A stretch of DNA of 64,000 nucleotides from Mycolicibacterium sp. YH-1 (GTDB taxonomy: Bacteria > Actinomycetota > Actinomycetes > Mycobacteriales > Mycobacteriaceae): positions 1,302,001 to 1,366,000 of the forward strand of contig NZ_CP092915.1 in the NCBI RefSeq assembly GCF_022557175.1. Direction: 5' to 3'. The notes below the pieces were generated by a model that was not told the DNA's origin, did no database searches, and was given only the letters and a program-made list of their open reading frames with translations. The stretch's first letter is position 1; every line of letters starts with the position of its first letter. Positions 59,468 through 64,000 of the stretch are shown here, piece after piece. Made by a program: the position numbers and the translations under genes.

Positions 59468-59953
59468 CTAGCCGGTAGTTGTCTGGTGCGCAACGAGTCT
59501 GAGATGTGTCCGGGGCGGCCGCACCGCGGTGTGGATCGCGCCCTGCAGTGAGCGCGCCACGGGTAGTGCGCCGGCCGGGTCACAGATCCGCAGCAGCCGG
59601 TTGACCTCGTCGCTCGGCAGCACCACGAGGTTCACACCGCGTTGCGAGCACGAGACGTTGATTCGGTGCAGGACCGAGAACCCAGCGGTGCCGAAGAAGG
59701 TCAGCCCGCGCAGATCGAGGATCAGTCGCTTGGCCGCGCCGAGGTTGTGCTCGACGAAGTCCGACAGGGTGGTCGCATTCGAGGCGTCGATCTCGCCCTC
59801 GACGGTGTGCAGCGAGATATAGGAACCGATGGGCCGCGCGGTGAAGTGCGTGCCGCGGCGCCGGGATGTGCCCCGGCTACGGTGATGTGCAAGTGACATG
59901 TCCAGAAATCCATCCGCGATGACGTGCAAGAGTGTCGGCCCGCTGTGGGCCAC
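59468..59953 (-). CDS. STAS-domain protein with Thr at the phospho-site
   Basis: 161 aa from ATG 59953; ATG 59899 (residue 19) is a plausible shorter start. STAS domain about 45-140: EGEIDASNATTLSDFVEHNLG, LILDLRGLTFFGTAGFSVLHRI. Where the divergent STAS at 52977 has Ser61 (FLASVG), this has Thr89 (FFGTAG). Thr could still be phosphorylated, or this may bind a kinase permanently. Convergent with the UsfY pair (9 bp between stops). Confidence 0.82.
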   Translation of the reverse strand: MAHSGPTLLHVIADGFLDMSLAHHRSRGTSRRRGTHFTARPIGSYISLHTVEGEIDASNATTLSDFVEHNLGAAKRLILDLRGLTFFGTAGFSVLHRINVSCSQRGVNLVVLPSDEVNRLLRICDPAGALPVARSLQGAIHTAVRPPRTHLRLVAHQTTTG

Positions 59954-60151
59954 TGCCGCAGTGTGAATTGCGGGTCCGATGTCGTTGTGTGCGGGGCTGG
60001 GGTCTCAACCTCCAGTTGAGCGTAGTGCGAAATCGGTGGCGGGACAATGGCCCTTAGTGGCTTCTAATAGTCCCTGATCAGCGCGTTTTCAGCCTCACCC
60101 GGTGCCACTCGGTGAACCCCGGTCTGGTACCGGCGCACGACGGATTCCGCT

Positions 60152-60175
60152 GTTTGCCTACGGCGGCAGCGGGAA
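60152..60175 (+). promoter_or_regulatory. SigF-like promoter of the Rho_N gene
   Basis: GTTT (60152-60155), 15 bases, GGGAA (60171-60175); one mismatch in -10. Predicted start about 60182, only about 30 bases before ATG 60212. The gap 59954-60211 otherwise holds nothing I can recognise. Confidence 0.45.
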
Positions 60176-60211
60176 TCCCTCTCCAATCCGAGGTATGGAG
60201 GTGTGAGGACG

Positions 60212-60469
60212 ATGCCCAATCCGTCGCTCAAGAACGAGGACATGTACGAGGAACTGCGCAAGCAGGGCAACTCGAAGGAGAAGTCCGCGCGCATCTCGAA
60301 TGCCGCCGCCGCGCGCGGTAAGTCGGCCGTCGGGCGCAAGGGTGGCGAGTCCGGATCGTATGACGACTGGACTGTCCCCGAGCTCAAGAAGCGCGCGAGG
60401 GAACTCGGCTTATCGGGCTACTCGGATCTGACGAAGGACCGCCTGGTCGCAAAACTCCGGAATCACTGA
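60212..60469 (+). CDS. small Rho_N-domain (SAP-like) protein
   Basis: 85 aa from ATG 60212 (GAGG 13 bases upstream); GTG 60203 gives 88. First half: MPNPSLKNEDMYEELRKQGNSKEKSARISNAAAARGKSAVGRKGG, a DUF7218-type motif common in stress-linked small proteins. Second half: DDWTVPELKKRARELGLSGYSDLTKDRLVAKLRNH, a Rho_N/SAP fold that binds nucleic acid. Probably a small DNA- or RNA-binding stress protein. Confidence 0.85.
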   Translation: MPNPSLKNEDMYEELRKQGNSKEKSARISNAAAARGKSAVGRKGGESGSYDDWTVPELKKRARELGLSGYSDLTKDRLVAKLRNH

Positions 60470-60497
60470 GACACGAAGAACCGTCCGGAGGTTGGTC

Positions 60498-60998
60498 ATG
60501 GACGTCGACCATCCGCGGGCCAATCAGGCCTGGGATCGCGATGCCCGTGGTGAGACGGAAGTCCAGCGACTGGACCGCAACTGGTCGAGTCTCCTGCAGG
60601 AGCTTCGGGTAGTGCAGACCGGTGTCCAGTTGCTCACCGGGTTCATGCTGACCCTTCCATTTCAGCCCCGATTCGACCTGCTCGACGAGGGCATGAGGAT
60701 TGTGTACCTGGTCAGTGTGGGCTGTGCGGTGGCGGCCACCGTCCTGCTGGTCGCGCCGGTCGGAATGCATCGGGTCTTGTTCCGGCAGCGCCGGCTCGCA
60801 TCCCTGGTGGCGGCGGCGCATCGCCTCGCCTACGCGGGACTGCTGCTTCTGGGTGCGGCGCTGGTGGGGATGACCGTCATCGTCTTCGACGCGGTGGCGG
60901 GCCATCAGACCGCCTACATCGCGGGCAGCGTTGCGATGGCGGCCTTTGCGGTGTTCTGGGTGGTCGTGCCGGTGGTGATTCGCGTCTCACATCGGTGA
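60498..60998 (+). CDS. four-helix membrane protein (DUF6328-like)
   Basis: 166 aa from ATG 60498 (GGAGG six bases upstream). Four helices after a polar N-terminus (RLDRNWSSLLQELRVVQTGVQLLTGFMLTLPF ... AVAATVLLVAPVGMHRVLF ... YAGLLLLGAALVGMTVIVFDAVAG ... AAFAVFWVVVPVVI). The Q-rich ELRVVQTGVQ start is typical of DUF6328. Function unknown. Downstream of the Rho_N gene by 28 bp. Confidence 0.75.
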   Translation: MDVDHPRANQAWDRDARGETEVQRLDRNWSSLLQELRVVQTGVQLLTGFMLTLPFQPRFDLLDEGMRIVYLVSVGCAVAATVLLVAPVGMHRVLFRQRRLASLVAAAHRLAYAGLLLLGAALVGMTVIVFDAVAGHQTAYIAGSVAMAAFAVFWVVVPVVIRVSHR

Positions 60999-61106
60999 CC
61001 GCGATCGAAATTTCTCTCGCGGCTGGGAATGACGGGCGCCGTGATCCGGGTTGGTCCGAGTGGGATGTCACCCGCAAGGGATCCCGGACACCAGGAGATA
61101 CGAAAC

Positions 61107-61355
61107 GTGAACGTGACTGCAAGAGAACCAAAATCAATCGCGGTGATCGTCGGCAGTGTCGCCGTCGCGGCGGCCGCCATCACCGTCGGCGTACTACAGG
61201 GATCTGCGAACTCGGAGACCTTTGCCGGTGATATGAGCACCGGGGTGACCGTGACCGCGACCACTGCGCCGAGCGAGGCGCCGATCCCCGCGGCGGCGCC
61301 CGCGATAACGGGCCCGGCCCCGTTGCCGCTTGAGGAGCAGGGCCTGCCCGGCTAA
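61107..61355 (+). CDS. small secreted or anchored Ala/Pro-rich protein
   Basis: 82 aa from GTG 61107 (CAGGAG nine bases upstream). One helix about 11-29 (SIAVIVGSVAVAAAAITVGVL), then an outer Thr/Ala/Pro-rich part. No family recognised; simple exported proteins of this form are frequent in mycobacteria. Confidence 0.55.
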   Translation: MNVTAREPKSIAVIVGSVAVAAAAITVGVLQGSANSETFAGDMSTGVTVTATTAPSEAPIPAAAPAITGPAPLPLEEQGLPG

Positions 61356-61399
61356 CGGGTTTCGCCACTTCCTTGCCGGTAGCGACGGACCCGCCGTAG

Positions 61400-62406
<1,007 letters not shown>

Positions 62407-62407
<1 letters not shown>

Positions 62408-63243
62408 TGGCGAGCGCGGCCGGCAACAGACCGCCGTTGAACAAGGACACGCGGCTATGCATCTCGCTGGCAGCACGGCCGAGCAATATCGGCACCCGAT
62501 TCCACAACCACCTGTACGACGTGCTGGGACTCGACTTCATCTACAAGGCGTTCACCACCACCGACATCGCGGCGGCGATCGGCGGGGTGCGCGCACTGGG
62601 GATCCGCGGATGCTCGGTGTCGATGCCGTTCAAGGAGGACGTCATCGACCTCGTCGACGAGGTCGAGGCATCGGCGCGGGCCATCAACTCGGTCAACACG
62701 ATCGTCAACGACGACGGACACCTGGTGGCCTCGAACACCGATTACCTTGCCGTGCAACGCCTGATAGACGACCATCGGCTGGATCCGTCGTCGACGGTGC
62801 TGATCCGCGGCAGCGGTGGAATGGCCAGTGCCGTTGGCGCGGCCTTCCACGACTACGGTTTCGACACCGGCACCGTCGTCGCCCGCAACGCCGACGCGGG
62901 ACGCGAACTAGCGGCGCGACTCGGCTACGAGTACAGCCCTGAGGTGGCAGACCGTGTTGCCGCGATCATCGTCAACGTCACGCCGATCGGGATGGCGGGC
63001 GGACCAGAGTCCACCGAACGGGCCTTCGACGAATGGACCATCGCCCAGGCGAACACGGTGTTTGACGTGGTGGCGCTCCCGTCGGAGACACCGCTGATCG
63101 CCGCGGCCCGCGCGGCGGGCGCCCATGTCATCACCGGGGCCGAGGTGATCGCTCTGCAGGCAGCCGAACAGTTCGAGCGCTACACCGGGGTGCGGCCGAC
63201 GGCGGAGCAGGTGGCTGAGGCGTCGGCGATCTCGCGGGCGTGA
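62407..63243 (+). CDS. shikimate 5-dehydrogenase-like protein
   Basis: 278 aa, ATG start overlapping the pat stop. Substrate Lys76 in SVSMPFKEDV and Asp112 in ASNTDYLAVQRLI are conserved; the NAD(P) fold has RGSGGMASAVGAAF, a slightly altered GxGGxx motif. Homologues with this wording in actinobacteria are AroE paralogues that may act on quinate or another hydroxyacid. A separate aroE is expected elsewhere in the genome. Confidence 0.82.
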
Positions 63244-63253
63244 CGCTGCGGCG

Positions 63254-64000
63254 TCAAGCGTTCGCCAGGATGATTCCTCGGCGTACCTCTTCCGGGCTGT
63301 GGCCACTGGAATCCGCGTAAAGCATCCTCGCCGCGATGAACCACGACAGCGACGAATGCACTGCATCGGCCGTGGGGGATGCGTCGTCGGGCAGCGCGAG
63401 TTGAAACGGCAGCGTCAGCGGGGATCCGGCCTTTAGTGCAATTGCCTTGCCCAGATTGATGATTGGCCCGTTCAATGCACTTAACTGGCCGGGCTGGCGG
63501 ACCAGGGGATGAGACTCGCGGTGGCGCTGCCAGTGCACCGCGAGATCGCCGTCGGGCAGGTCGGCGGCAGGGGTGAGAACCACGTGACCCGACACCGTGT
63601 CGCCTGCCCTGAACACCGATGCGGCCAGCACGATCTCGACATCGGTCTCCGCGACACCCGACACCCGCTCCATCGGCGCCTCGAGCGCCTCCACCGGGTC
63701 GACGTCCTCGACCCCGATCAAGACCGTGAAGTCCCCGCGGGTGCCGATATCACGCCCACCGCGTTCGATCGCCACCCGGCACGACCACCGGGCGATCTGT
63801 TCGGACGATCCGGGCGCCCACGACGGCACCGTGAAAGTCGATGTCGTTCCGGCGAACTCGCCCGCGATCACCGGAACGTCGAGGCGGCTGACGCAGACCC
63901 AGTCCTCGGCATCGCGCTCACCACCGTGGTACCGGTAGAAGTTGTCATAACCCCACTCCAACCGCACCGAATCGACCCTGTCGAGGGGCCTGTCATTGGT
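63254..64000 (-). CDS. Spo0M/arrestin-like protein, C-terminal part
   Basis: The gene enters from the right edge; the visible 248 residues are open to the window end. Spo0M pattern: RLEWGYDNFYRYH, DWVCVSRLDVPV, IARWSCRVAIERGGRDIGTRGDFTVLIG, then a second beta-sandwich with ASVFRAGDTVSGHVVLTP and GKAIALKAGSPLTLPFQLALP. Arrestin-like sandwiches bind cytoskeletal or signalling partners; the Bacillus member links to sporulation. The true N-terminus is outside the window. Confidence 0.8.
   Translation of the reverse strand, partial: TNDRPLDRVDSVRLEWGYDNFYRYHGGERDAEDWVCVSRLDVPVIAGEFAGTTSTFTVPSWAPGSSEQIARWSCRVAIERGGRDIGTRGDFTVLIGVEDVDPVEALEAPMERVSGVAETDVEIVLAASVFRAGDTVSGHVVLTPAADLPDGDLAVHWQRHRESHPLVRQPGQLSALNGPIINLGKAIALKAGSPLTLPFQLALPDDASPTADAVHSSLSWFIAARMLYADSSGHSPEEVRRGIILANA

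Overview
The window is high-GC DNA from a fast-growing, non-tuberculous mycobacterium (Mycolicibacterium type). The evidence is a gene order matching the M. tuberculosis Rv0981-Rv0998 neighbourhood (mprA, mprB, pepD, mog, mscL, SAF protein, ruc, 5-FTHF cyclo-ligase, galU, moeA/glp, rimJ, glpR, and far to the right the cNMP-dependent acetyltransferase), interrupted by MspA-type porin genes that M. tuberculosis lacks and by about 45 kb of accessory genes. There are no insertion sequences, prophage genes or CRISPR arrays.

Layout. 0-5.3 kb: end of an AtuA-like gene, a small secreted protein, rpmF, then the envelope-stress system mprA-mprB-pepD-mog, with TCTCAG direct repeats before mprA and pepD. 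5.3-7.5 kb: a 52-aa ORF next to a CRP-type palindrome, then two almost identical MspA-type porin genes in tandem, each followed by its own hairpin. 7.5-15.3 kb: mscL, a SAF-domain protein, the chaperone ruc with a CIRCE-like operator, an HNH nuclease, galU, and the division pair glp (moeA-like)/glpR with four 9-bp MtrA-like repeats before glpR, then tRNA-Ala(CGC). 15.3-27.1 kb: catabolic genes (two ACMSD-type amidohydrolases, PPOX, SnoaL, hemerythrin, VOC, TetR) and a CoA-ester module (fused double acyl-CoA dehydrogenase, a thiolase-fold protein without the usual cysteine, an OB-fold partner, a second TetR, an MpaB-type oxygenase). 27.2-32.2 kb: Mn catalase, CsbD and coiled-coil stress proteins, GH13 enzyme. 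33-42.8 kb: an HD hydrolase with a divergent GlxA-type regulator, then a polyamine-type unit (cache protein, GntR, ABC transporter, flavin amine oxidase). 43-52.4 kb: a non-haem haloperoxidase-like hydrolase, a ketosynthase with Asp for Cys, a wax ester synthase/DGAT, small hydrolases, and a tightly overlapped four-gene operon (GT2, acyl-CoA dehydrogenase-like, PIG-L deacetylase, NodS-like methyltransferase). 52.5-60 kb: a full stressosome and partner-switching set (STAS, RsbR, RsbS, RsbT, RsbX, RsbU-RsbW fusion, second STAS) with UsfY-type membrane proteins. 60-64 kb: a Rho_N protein, membrane proteins, the cNMP-binding acetyltransferase, a shikimate dehydrogenase-like gene and the edge of a Spo0M/arrestin-like gene.

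How it fits together. Five exact matches to the mycobacterial SigF promoter pattern (GTTT-N15-17-GGGTA) and five near matches lie between 28 and 60 kb, before Mn catalase, the four-gene glycan-like operon, the PfpI gene, UsfY and other small membrane proteins. The stressosome cluster sits among them. I read this half of the window as a general-stress island that holds both likely SigF targets and a signalling module of the type that controls SigF. Promoter and operator calls were made by eye and none has been tested.
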